Positions 1 through 10,530 of a stretch of DNA of 64,000 nucleotides are shown in pieces (the first letter of the stretch is position 1; the number at the start of each line of letters is the position of its first letter). Source of the DNA: Spinellus fusiger (lineage: Eukaryota > Mucoromycota > Mucoromycetes > Mucorales > Phycomycetaceae). The notes beneath the pieces are model-generated. The model was not told the DNA's origin, did no database searches, and worked only from the letters and a program-made list of their open reading frames with translations. The stretch lies in the NCBI GenBank assembly GCA_025094145.1, contig JALLLS010000090.1, forward strand, positions 1 through 64,000. Direction: 5' to 3'. Made by a program: the position numbers and the translations under genes.

Positions 1-1
1 T

Positions 2-133
2 GTTGAAGATTCCAAAGAAGATGCACCTTGTTTCATTATCAGTAAAGACAATCCACATTGGAAGGAGAAAACACGAGAAATAATCTCAAACATGGAAGAA
101 ACTATTCGAAAGGACTCTGGCAGTTCTTTATAG
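2..133 (+). CDS. C-terminal fragment of an unidentified protein
   Basis: One frame is open from the first complete codon to a TAG at 131-133, giving 43 residues rich in charged amino acids (Lys, Glu, Asp) with codon use unlike the AT-rich sequence that follows. It looks like the last exon of a gene that starts to the left of the window. No domain can be recognised. A T-rich stretch with TTA and T7G repeats follows directly, as expected for a 3' flank. A chance open frame of this length is possible. Confidence 0.4.
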   Translation, partial: VEDSKEDAPCFIISKDNPHWKEKTREIISNMEETIRKDSGSSL

Positions 134-1387
134 TAGTCATTTCTTTTGTTTTCCTTATTATTATTATTATTGTTAATAATAATACACTTAATAGTAATAT
201 TAAGTTTATATCCTTTTATTCTCTGGAATGACTTTTAAAGACTTCAAACAGAAGTTCAAGTAGATAAACCTTCAATACATTTTATCATGACAAAATACCA
301 GTCATAGCAATAGATACATTTTAAGTGTTTTTTGTTTTTTTGTTTTTTTGTTTTTTTGTTTATTATTATTATTATTATTATTTATTTTTGCTTGGATCAA
401 TAGTGCTAAGCTTACATTTTAAATAAACAAAAACAAAACACAATGTATTACAAACACCACACTATAGTTTAACACTTTTACGTTTTAGGCACAGCGTCTT
501 ACTGTACAGAAGAGTAACATGGATAGTGAATGGGTTACTTTTCAGTTTAAATTCCGATATTAGAGGTTAACAGTGTTTTTGTTTTTGTCAAGTGACTTGA
601 TTTATTGCTAAAAATGTGATGCTCAAGGCGTCATTTTATTACATTTATTACATTTATTACATTACATATTATTGCATATTATTGCATACTATTGTATAGT
701 GGTGTACTGTATGAGTGGCATCGATGAAAAAGTATCTCTATTGTTGGTGCCCAGACTAGCCTCATTAGTATAGAAAAAGGCGCCGAGGGATTGAAGAGCA
801 CTAAGCTATGTCCCTAGCTAAGAATAGATCTCTGTAGGACACTATGATATGTTCGAGTGGAAGTCCTGTGGTATCATCAGCACTCGTTCCCTATCTTATT
901 ACTCACTTACTATTCAGACGGCAATGCATAAAGAGATGTACTTTATTGAAGATCTACCTTTATCTATAACTCTTTAATATATGCATATAAATTAAAGAAG
1001 AGTATACTACACCCATAATATATCATTTCTCTGAGTCTTTTATGCCTGATGTCATTGAGAAATATCATCAGATACACAACAAAAAAGGGGAGACAATGAT
1101 ACATCAATGGATTGTCCAATTAAATTCATAGTAATGCAGGAATGGCTCTCATCAAACAATACTGTGTTTAGAGATATACTATATGTCTTATTATATTCTG
1201 ACTATGTTAAAATATCAATCGAATCAATAGACTGGTGGACAGAGAGAGAGATTAGAGAGAAAAGTGTAATAGTCTATACTCTTGTAGGATTGAGTACAAC
1301 AGACTCATTTATATTTTAGTGCTAATGAGATAGCCAGTATGAATTTCACAAGGAAACACTACTTATGAATAGGATTAATATACTGAT
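134..1387. other. AT-rich intergenic stretch
   Basis: No supported gene. Holds simple repeats: three TTTTTTTG units followed by a TTA-triplet run near 330-385, and ATT/ATTA runs near 160-180 and 630-690. The 70-codon open frame at 1107-1319 shows no family resemblance and is probably chance. Confidence 0.6.
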
Positions 1388-1526
1388 AATTTATTAAGCA
1401 CTGTAGAATATTTGTAATATATCTTGAACTAATAAAACAAAGGCACCCCAATACACGGAGACACGACTACAGGCTGTGACTACATAAGAAAGAATTAAGA
1501 AATAAAGAGGTATAGAGTCAATGAAC

Positions 1527-2560
1527 TTAGAGGGTCTTCAAAATGACTTGAGCCCATGCATTGACATCCACATTAGCAAATGCCTGGACAGAGACATCGA
1601 GACAGCCCTTGATGATAGCAGAAAGGTCAGCAGCAAGAGAAATGCTGATGTCGATGACAAGGGGGATGTGGACTTGAGCAGACTCGATTTGAGCATGGAC
1701 TTCGGCATCAAAATTACCCTTGAGCTTGGTCACAAGCTTGGGGAGTTCGACAGTGATTCTTCTGATGAACATGGTCTCAATCTTGACTAGGAAAGCAATC
1801 AACTGGACCTCGTTCATAAGAGATCCATCAAACATGCTCTTGATTTCTCCTTCAAAGGGAGAATACACAGAGGCCTGGAGTTCAGCATTAATGTGGGCAT
1901 CAGCCTTGGCTAAAATAGACAATGAAAAAGAAAGAAGAAGAAAAAAAAAAGTCAATGTCAATAGACCATTACAATTGATGTTCTGTGTGTCTGTGCCTTC
2001 CGATGCACTGATATGCTTACCTGGGATACCACGGACACTGTTATTCTCGACAGCAGTGATACGAGCGTTGCCAATGGAGATAATACCAGTAGGGCTAGTG
2101 GCCTTGATGTTCAAGTTGGCCTTGATCTGTTCACTGATCTAATAAACCAAAAGCAATGCATTAGATATACACTTTTTCTAGTAGTAGTAGTATTAGTAGT
2201 AATAAAAATGTATTCAACGTGTATTACCGAACCAGACAACTTGACAAGAATATCAGCATGAGCTCTAGTCTTGAGAGTAGCCATGACTTGGGTAGCGAGC
2301 TGGGCACTAGCAGCCACAGGGTAGTTGGTTCTCTTGTGAAGACTGTTTCCGAGGAGACCGCCCACAAGTCCATTGCCTCCATCACCACTGGCGCTGACGT
2401 CGTCGCCAGTGCCTCCGAGAACACCACCCATCAGTCCACTGTTTCCTAGAACACCATCCAAAAGACCTCTAGCAACAGGGGCACTGGCAGGGTGAGCATA
2501 GGTGGCAGTGCAGAAAAGAGCAGCGCTCATAAGAAAAGCAGAGCCGAGAGAGAACTTCAT
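1527..2560 (-). CDS. Small secreted protein, copy A (277 aa, 3 exons)
   Basis: Exons 2228-2560, 2021-2138 and 1527-1909 on the minus strand, joined by GT-AG introns of 89 and 111 nt. Phase is kept and 277 residues result. The N-terminus is a signal peptide (MKFS, then a hydrophobic core LGSAFLMSAALF, cleavage probably after TATYA or AHPASA). A Gly/Leu-rich pro-region follows, then a dibasic Lys-Arg before TNYPV, a likely Kex2-type processing site. The predicted mature part has almost no Cys and alternates short amphipathic segments. I do not recognise the family; it is likely exported to the wall or medium. The start is supported by a TATA box 65-72 nt upstream and by the same start in all three copies. 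Same protein as the gene at 6042-7075; diverged relative at 12386-13305. Confidence 0.85.
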
Positions 2561-2624
2561 GTTGATAGTAAGATAAGAGAGATAGGCTGTTGAGATATTG
2601 TTCAACTGCTCTCTGACACCTTTG

Positions 2625-2632
2625 CTTATATA
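2625..2632 (-). promoter_or_regulatory. TATA box of secreted-protein copy A
   Basis: TATATAAG on the minus strand, 65-72 nt upstream of the ATG. The same octamer lies at the same distance in copy B and about 80 nt upstream in copy C, so it is conserved while flanking bases changed. Confidence 0.7.
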
Positions 2633-3175
2633 CATTTCTTCCCCTCCCTTCTCTTATTACTGTAACCACTGCCTATCGTTATCGTTATCATTATTATCAT
2701 TATTAAGTGGTACTGTCGCATGCGATATCCATAGAAGAGTTGTTAGGATCTTTCTTATTCAGGCCAACAGGTGCATAACCGTCTTCATTAAAATAAAATT
2801 AATAAAGGTACAATGGCGACCTAGCGTGACATACCAAACATATGTCTGATCTCTCAGTGGTATTAAACATTGAATACAGGATGTGAATCACTTGCCTGTT
2901 TTATAAATATACTTAAAATGTGCGTGCATTCTACAGAAATGCACTTTCTTACGAATAGAGTTGTTTATTAAGATACCATTGGCTGACAATGTATGCTACT
3001 ATAACTGCTGTTACAGGAACTGCCATAGAGACAATTGGCTGTTTGTTTCTTGCACAGACAAAATACATCTTATAGACGAGTCATTCGTACTGTGGTATAA
3101 GAATAGTCCTAACTCATGTATCAATAGAGTGAATTATCAATATCATAGTTAATTGAGATAGTGAGTTTAACTTAT

Positions 3176-5426
3176 CAACACATTGTGTTGCTATAGCAAG
3201 AGTCGTAAACCCTCTATCAGAAGAAAGAGAACATTTATACCTATTGTAATGGAGCCTTATTCTATTTATCATCTGCTTAATATAATATTTTCTCTTTATT
3301 TAAATACACACACATATTTATATAAAGGTGTGTAGAAAGAAATTATCTTAATAAACACATATTTTATTCATCAAACAAGTCATAGATAATGTATGATTGT
3401 GTTAATAATAAAGATTCATCTCACAGCAGCTTTAACTATACAGTTGGTTCTATATTATTACTATTATTATATTTATAAAAAGTCCATAATTTTGGATTGA
3501 TTGCTATAAGAATAAAATAAATACTTACATACACAGTCTATTAGAAGAGAAACTGGTAGAATATCACATATATAATAAATAGTGTTGAATAAATTTAATG
3601 GTAGATGTACAATAACAAATAGGGTTTATAGTTATTTTTCTTTACTTCTCATATTTGTTATTGTATTATCTCAGTACAAATATTTAAGAAATCAATGGCA
3701 AAAATATAGACAACTTCTCATAACTTAATAAGGCAAGAAAGAAACTTTAATCTTTACATTTAAAGTGAGAATATTACTGTCTAATCAAGAAATACTAAAA
3801 TAGTAATAATACAACTATTTCTTTATTTATTACAAGATATTTGGGTGTAAAGTACAAGGAGAAAAATTACACAGAATCTAGAATAGTAAAATTTATTAAT
3901 ACATTGAATAGGGAGCCAAATAACTACTCTACAATATAGAAAGTAGATGTTTGTGATTTTAAGAATAGAAGAGTGTGGGACAAAATGTTTTATGCCTTTT
4001 CTTTTTTTTTTATTTCTTTGTTGGTTTTTCTGTTTGTCAGTCATACTAAGTTGTTTCTATATCAAATGACATTTGCACCAAGTTCTACCATTTCTAACGT
4101 GTACAGTTTATCAGCACCGTTAGATTATTCAAAAAATAACAATAGATACTCAAATTAGGCTTTCTAGCCTTTTTATTATTATTATTATTTTCTACTTGTT
4201 TTATTCTCTATTCAAGTTCATCTGTACACATAATGCCGGATTATACTTTGATCAAGCTTTAGCACTTATCAATGTGCACAATTTGTCAGATTCATTAAAT
4301 TATCTACATAATAAATCGTACTTGTGTTAGTCTTTGTAGCCTTTTGTATTTTCTTTCCTAATTGTTGTGTTTTCCATTTACGCTAAGCTCTCCACATAGT
4401 ATCAAATAGCAACCAGATCAAACCCTTTAGCTATTTTCAATGAAATCAGTTATTTATTTGCATTATTTTTTATACATGATAAACAGTACTTGGATGAAGA
4501 AAAAGTTAGTTTTATTATTAAAGAAAGGCTGTGCAATTGTTTTATAGAATTCATGCATGAGAATAAGCGTGAAAGATTGACATTGACTATGCTAAAACAA
4601 AAAATCGATAATCACTCAACATTAGTGAATGAATTTCAATAGTTAAAATGACATTCCTGATAATTTTACTGCCACCCTTTATCAAATAAACTAAGGGTCT
4701 ACATCATATTTGCCACTGAGTAACCACAAAAGGAGAATATCCATCTGTTTCATCAAATATTGCTCATGAACCCAGTCGCTTGGTAATAGACTATTGAATC
4801 GCTGTTTTCTCTGTGCTACTTATTAAGACTCGCCATCTTAAATATGAGTCAAAATGGCAAATAGTTTTGTATTATTTTTATCAATGTACTATATATGATC
4901 TTAATTCACTGACCGACTTTAATGGTCTTAATGGTTTTAAAGGTTTCACCATCTTATCTCTTTCGTCTACGAATTATGACACTTTTCAGATTGACAAAAA
5001 CTAGTACATTTGATGATGAAAAATAATACTTATGGTTTCACCTTTAATTAGCTAAATATTGATATTACTAAGATTAGCTATACAAAAGAACATTAAGTGT
5101 AATTACAATTAACGCAGGCATGTCCTGAGGTTATAGAAAGCCAATGTAATTACCTATTTCTCGATGTGAGCTTTCATTAATAAATAAGTTATGTCACTTT
5201 ATGTATACGTAGTAGTGTTTATTTAGGAAAGAAAAAGGGAGATCAACAAAAAATAGCTGATCCTACATAACTGTAAGATGGCTGAATACTATTTCTGTGA
5301 CTATGGGGTTTAAGTGGTAGATTTGATTGAACTTAATATAATGTATTAAGGGGTATAGGTACAACCTACAGCTTATTTTTGTGGTGCAAATGTACTTATT
5401 TTCACCATCTAAACATTATTAATAAT
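3176..5426. other. Unique spacer between the inverted-repeat arms
   Basis: 2251 bp, AT-rich, no supported gene; it separates the two divergent gene copies. The part at about 4615-5020 is similar in reverse complement to about 13830-14230, the upstream flank of copy C. In gene-oriented terms it has the same order and orientation relative to copy B as to copy C. It therefore looks like the ancestral distal upstream region of copy B. The best conserved block is about 4650-4850. Short open frames at 3823-4044 and 4813-5004 resemble nothing known. Confidence 0.6.
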
Positions 5427-5969
5427 ATAAGTTAAACTCACTATCTCAATTAACTATGATATTGATAATTCACTCTATTGATACATGAGTTAGGACTATT
5501 CTTATACCACAGTACGAATGACTCGTCTATAAGATGTATTTTGTCTGTGCAAGAAACAAACAGCCAATTGTCTCTATGGCAGTTCCTGTAACAGCAGTTA
5601 TAGTAGCATACATTGTCAGCCAATGGTATCTTAATAAACAACTCTATTCGTAAGAAAGTGCATTTCTGTAGAATGCACGCACATTTTAAGTATATTTATA
5701 AAACAGGCAAGTGATTCACATCCTGTATTCAATGTTTAATACCACTGAGAGATCAGACATATGTTTGGTATGTCACGCTAGGTCGCCATTGTACCTTTAT
5801 TAATTTTATTTTAATGAAGACGGTTATGCACCTGTTGGCCTGAATAAGAAAGATCCTAACAACTCTTCTATGGATATCGCATGCGACAGTACCACTTAAT
5901 AATGATAATAATGATAACGATAACGATAGGCAGTGGTTACAGTAATAAGAGAAGGGAGGGGAAGAAATG

Positions 5970-5977
5970 TATATAAG
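5970..5977 (+). promoter_or_regulatory. TATA box of secreted-protein copy B
   Basis: TATATAAG ending 65 nt before the ATG at 6042. It is followed by a CT-rich leader that would form the 5' UTR. Confidence 0.7.
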
Positions 5978-6041
5978 CAAAGGTGTCAGAGAGCAGTTGA
6001 ACAATATCTCAACAGCCTATCTCTCTTATCTTACTATCAAC

Positions 6042-7075
6042 ATGAAGTTCTCTCTCGGCTCTGCTTTTCTTATGAGCGCTGCTCTTTTCTGCACTGCCAC
6101 CTATGCTCACCCTGCCAGTGCCCCTGTTGCTAGAGGTCTTTTGGATGGTGTTCTAGGAAACAGTGGACTGATGGGTGGTGTTCTCGGAGGCACTGGCGAC
6201 GACGTCAGCGCCAGTGGTGATGGAGGCAATGGACTTGTGGGCGGTCTCCTCGGAAACAGTCTTCACAAGAGAACCAACTACCCTGTGGCTGCTAGTGCCC
6301 AGCTCGCTACCCAAGTCATGGCTACTCTCAAGACTAGAGCTCATGCTGATATTCTTGTCAAGTTGTCTGGTTCGGTAATACACGTTGAATACATTTTTAT
6401 TACTACTAATACTACTACTACTAGAAAAAGTGTATATCTAATGCATTGCTTTTGGTTTATTAGATCAGTGAACAGATCAAGGCCAACTTGAACATCAAGG
6501 CCACTAGCCCTACTGGTATTATCTCCATTGGCAACGCTCGTATCACTGCTGTCGAGAATAACAGTGTCCGTGGTATCCCAGGTAAGCATATCAGTGCATC
6601 GGAAGGCACAGACACACAGAACATCAATTGTAATGGTCTATTGACATTGACTTTTTTTTTTCTTCTTCTTTCTTTTTCATTGTCTATTTTAGCCAAGGCT
6701 GATGCCCACATTAATGCTGAACTCCAGGCCTCTGTGTATTCTCCCTTTGAAGGAGAAATCAAGAGCATGTTTGATGGATCTCTTATGAACGAGGTCCAGT
6801 TGATTGCTTTCCTAGTCAAGATTGAGACCATGTTCATCAGAAGAATCACTGTCGAACTCCCCAAGCTTGTGACCAAGCTCAAGGGTAATTTTGATGCCGA
6901 AGTCCATGCTCAAATCGAGTCTGCTCAAGTCCACATCCCCCTTGTCATCGACATCAGCATTTCTCTTGCTGCTGACCTTTCTGCTATCATCAAGGGCTGT
7001 CTCGATGTCTCTGTCCAGGCATTTGCTAATGTGGATGTCAATGCATGGGCTCAAGTCATTTTGAAGACCCTCTAA
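6042..7075 (+). CDS. Small secreted protein, copy B (277 aa, 3 exons)
   Basis: Exons 6042-6374, 6464-6581 and 6693-7075. Intron 1 (89 nt) is phase 0; intron 2 (111 nt, long T-rich tract before TTTTAG) is phase 1. The protein is identical to copy A: signal peptide, Gly/Leu-rich propeptide, Lys-Arg site near residue 83, and a mature region of alternating amphipathic helices without recognised domains. The C-terminal third is acidic and Val/Ile/Ala-rich, suggesting a compact helical fold. Copies A and B are divergent, so their 5' ends face each other across the spacer. The strong TATA box and short introns suit high expression, but this is inference. Confidence 0.85.
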
Positions 7076-7214
7076 GTTCATTGACTCTATACCTCTTTAT
7101 TTCTTAATTCTTTCTTATGTAGTCACAGCCTGTAGTCGTGTCTCCGTGTATTGGGGTGCCTTTGTTTTATTAGTTCAAGATATATTACAAATATTCTACA
7201 GTGCTTAATAAATT

Positions 7215-8225
7215 CTCGTTTATGAAAATGAATTCAAGAGATCTCTAATGTAGACCAAAGACAGAAAGAGATTACTATCTTTTCTTTCTTTCTATAGTAG
7301 AACTGGTAAGCTGTAGATTCATAGCTATTTTGATATTTTCACTTCCAAGTAACTATCTTCCCCTATCTGATGTTTACTTTAAATTTTCATAACCACATCC
7401 ATGGTATTTATGAGACTATACAATATATTTATATTATTTGTGAGGATCTGAAAAAAATATTACACACTTTTGAACTAAAACATTGCTTAAAAATTTAAAA
7501 TTATAGATCAAACTTTGAAACATAGTATGGTTTTTGTATTATTATTTAAAGAATCACTAAATTGTTATAAATAATTCGCCTCTAAATATTAATAAAAAGA
7601 TATAAATATAAATCTATACTTAAATAGGCAGACACAGACATATTTATCTGTCTTATTTACTTGAGCTAAATATCATGGGATAATTACAATACATGTGATT
7701 TACACTGTATATCATAAAATTAATGAGATCTTCTATTCAAAAGGCTATGAACATACATAGATTTATACACATAATATAAACTTGAATAACATGGTTTATA
7801 TCTACACAAAGGTGCAAACTATAACAGGAAACTGTTGTTTGAAGATGCAGAATTGTTTATTCTATACCCGTTTGTACATCATGCCGAGAGAATAAAGTTA
7901 TAAACTTTAGTACAGAAAATCATACGCAATTATTGTAGCTCATGAATTTGTGAAATTCTTTATTCAATGTATGGTATTTTAATAGAGTAGACGTTTATCT
8001 TTATTAGATAATTTTTGTATATTTTATGTGTGAACAATCCACAGAGTTTATTTTTATTTTTATTTTTTAAAATAGTTTGAAAGTGTACAAATAACATGTC
8101 AAATTGTTCCATAAGCTCCATATACCCCATGAGTAAAAGGCTATTTTATTTTGAAGTTTATATCTATGGAGTTTATGAATTTATAAATTATTTTCACAAG
8201 TTATTCATCCACTTTTGAAAATAGT
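7215..8225. other. AT-rich intergenic stretch
   Basis: About 1 kb downstream of copy B, made of short A/T-rich runs with no open frame of note and no recognised element. It ends where the Plavaka-derived sequence begins near 8226. Confidence 0.5.
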
Positions 8226-8512
8226 ATACCCAAAGATTTTTCTGGCCTTTAAGCGGTGATAGCTCCTTCTTTTTACGTCCCAATAAAAAATTCCTTTTTA
8301 TGAGACTGTGTTTAAAATCAAAAGGTTTGTAGATATCCAAATTATTATTTCTTTTTATGGATACCTCAGTATCAAATTATATTATCAATAGAATATATTG
8401 TTGATGAATAAAATTGTTTATTATAATAATATAGCTACTTCTGTTCTAGAAATATTCCTTATATCAATAGAATCCACATCCTAAAAGCCTTGTAATTTAT
8501 CCTTGGGATATA

Positions 8513-9853
8513 CAGTCACACACAATTGAATTTAATACTTGCCTAAATTTTAATAAAAAAAACTTTTTTTGCATAAAACTCTTCTTCTTTCCAAATATTA
8601 TTAAACCAACACAATATATCAGATACATTTTCAGAAACATACACTCGTGGAGAAGATGATAAATCAGAAGATAAAAAGCTATGGGGCATTTATTACCTGT
8701 TTAAGGCTGGATTAAAAATGAATATCATCGCAAACGTAGTTGAGATGAAAAAGCCCACAGTTCAAAATATTATCAGAAACATCAAAGAACGTGGGTCACC
8801 ATTGCGTTTAAAGAGTCATGGAAAACCTAAAAAAAGCCAGTGAGAGGTACCTCAGACACCTGGAAAAGGTCATTAGAGAGGACCCATTTGCCTCATATAA
8901 TCACTTGAAATTGGAAATGTTGAAGATTCAGGTTGATGTATGTAGAAACACCATTATCAGTTACTGCAATCAGCTAGGGTTCGAATATTTTTATGTAGAT
9001 CACAAGACAGCCTTTAATGTAAAACACAAAGAGAAACGGCTTTGTTGAGCTAAAGAACATGTCAATTGGACGAACGACCAGTGGAAAGGCGTCGTCTGGT
9101 CTGATGAATCCAGGTACACCGTGAAAGGGAACGATGGAGGTGCCCGTGTAACCAGAAAAGTTGGAGAAAGGTATGATCATAATCATATTGTTCCAACAAC
9201 AAAGTTTGGTGGCGGAGGGGTCATGCTTTGGAGCTGTTTTTGGGCAGGCGGATTTGGCCCATGAGTCTTTGTTGATAGCACTGTAAACCAAGACAAATAT
9301 ATCAAAATTTAGGCTGGTGATTTTCATCCTTGATTCATGTGATTGCATCAGAAAGAGAACAGTGAGTTTCTGTTACAAGAAGATGGTGCTAGCTGTCATA
9401 CTGGGGCCTATGTCAGATGGTGGAAAGAGACGCATCAAATTAGGGTACTTTAAGTACTGGCCCACACAATGTCCCGACTTACACCCAATTGAACACGTCT
9501 GGTGGGCCTTGGAAAGACGAATTGAGGAAAGAAGGGTATCTATTACCAATGTTGAAAGTTTGAAGGCTCTACTTGCAGAAGAGTAGGAGACAGTTGGTGT
9601 TGAACTTGCACAACGATTAGTTCTGAGTATGACAGATAGATGCCAGGCTGTCATTGATACCAAAAGAGGCCATACAAAATATTAATTATATTATTATTAT
9701 ATTTCCTATAAGTAAATATGTTGAACTTTGTTGTGTGAAAGTTTGAAGCTTCTAGATCAAATGTAAAGTGTTTTTATTTAATGTTGAACATATCCTAAAT
9801 ATTTCGTCCTGAAATTTATTTTCAAAAGTATTAAATTCAATTGGGTGTGGCTG
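8513..9853 (+). mobile_element. Tc1-like DNA transposon, family 1
   Basis: 1341 bp flanked by TA (8511-8512 and 9854-9855). Terminal inverted repeats start CAGYCACACMCAATTGAATT. It encodes a broken Tc1-type transposase on the plus strand. A deletion derivative of the same family lies at 45698-46520. It sits inside a Plavaka-derived sequence, so it inserted later. Confidence 0.85.
8650..9665 (+). pseudogene. Tc1-type transposase, frameshifted
   Basis: An N-terminal helix-turn-helix segment (AGLKMNIIANVVEMKKPTVQ) is followed by a frame change in an A-run near 8828. The next frame (8818-9048) continues with a second DNA-binding region. Further down, VVWSDESRY (first catalytic Asp region) and CPDLHPIEHVWW (glutamate region) appear in other frames separated by stops. 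A full-length transposase of about 340 residues would be expected, so this is inactive. The C-terminal part matches fragments at 45880-46060. Confidence 0.8.
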
Positions 9854-9899
9854 TATTTTATGGACAATGACCACTAGAATTAACTCTATAAGTTCTGTA

Positions 9900-10306
9900 C
9901 CCTATGGGCTAACCAACTGAAGGTCAGAGGTTCGAACCCTGGTGGAAGACTTTGGTGTGCGGTTTCTTTTCGTCGGGGTGTGGTTTCTTCGTCCCTGTGG
10001 GTCGGCTTTCCTTTGCCTGCGTTTTTGTGTCTGTCGGGGTTCTCCGCAGGCTTCTCCTTGACTCTGGTCGTGTGGCCTCCGTGGTAGATGGTTCTGAGTT
10101 GTGCTCTGTCGGAGATTTGTCGTTTGCTCTTGTGTTTCCTGGTCGGTTTCCCTCGTCTCTTGGACGTTAAGCTAATTAGAAAAATACAAAAAAATATTCA
10201 AAATTATAAGCCAAAAACAAGTACTATTGGTAGAAAATTGTTCGAGTTCAAATGCCGAATATCTATTCAAGTAAATGAGACAAAAAGTCTCCATTACAAA
10301 AAAAAA
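9900..10306 (+). mobile_element. tRNA-derived SINE with 15-bp target duplication
   Basis: About 407 bp bounded by TCTATAAGTTCTGTA at 9885-9899 and again at 10307-10321. The 5' end has an RNA polymerase III-type B box, GGTTCGAACCC (about 9930), with an A-box-like stretch TGGGCTAACCAACTG before it. A GC-richer body follows and the 3' end runs into A9. The head, A-rich tail and direct repeats together are typical of a SINE moved by LINE machinery. It is inserted in Plavaka-derived sequence. The tRNA of origin was not determined. Confidence 0.85.
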
Positions 10307-10530
10307 TCTATAAGTTCTGTAATACATCTTTCTTAAGCAGTGGTATACTGCAAATTCTGTAGCATTTAATTGCAAAGTCAATAGTGATTGCTAAAACAGG
10401 CAAGCAAAGTTTGAAATAGCTCATTTAGACAGCGAAAAAGCCTTTTAAAACACATTAGCCAATCATAAGAATATTGTGGTTTTATTCTCAGAATATTTCT
10501 TTATATATCCCAAAAATCTTTGGGTGTGTA

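Larger units (their letters stand above)
1388..3175 (+). repeat. Left arm of a 1788-bp inverted repeat
   Basis: This segment is the reverse complement of 5427-7214 (position x pairs with 8602 minus x). All open frames on both strands translate identically in the two arms, and the non-coding edges that I compared base by base also agree. Identity ends sharply at 1388/7214 and at 3175/5427. The arm carries the whole secreted-protein gene, its TATA box, about 615 bp of upstream sequence and about 140 bp downstream. Confidence 0.95.
5427..7214 (+). repeat. Right arm of the 1788-bp inverted repeat
   Basis: Reverse complement of 1388-3175. Because the spacer next to this arm retains upstream sequence shared with copy C, the right arm is probably the original and the left arm the newer copy. 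Confidence 0.95.
8226..10528 (-). mobile_element. Plavaka-type derivative, internally deleted and interrupted
   Basis: The left edge (ACCCAAAGATTTTTCTGG at about 8227) matches the right terminus of the 4.1-kb element at 20219-24327 in reverse complement, and similarity continues to about 8450. The right edge (CAAAAATCTTTGGGTGTG at 10511-10528) matches that element's left terminus, and similarity continues inward to about 10325, resuming beyond the SINE at about 9854-9890. The remaining interior is a Tc1-like element (8513-9853) and a SINE (9900-10306). This copy has no transposase of its own. Confidence 0.8.

Noticed and set aside
9900..9960. Possible functional tRNA gene at the GGTTCGAACCC motif
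   Set aside because: No acceptor stem or anticodon arm could be closed; the motif heads a 407-bp unit with an A-tail and target duplications, i.e. a SINE.
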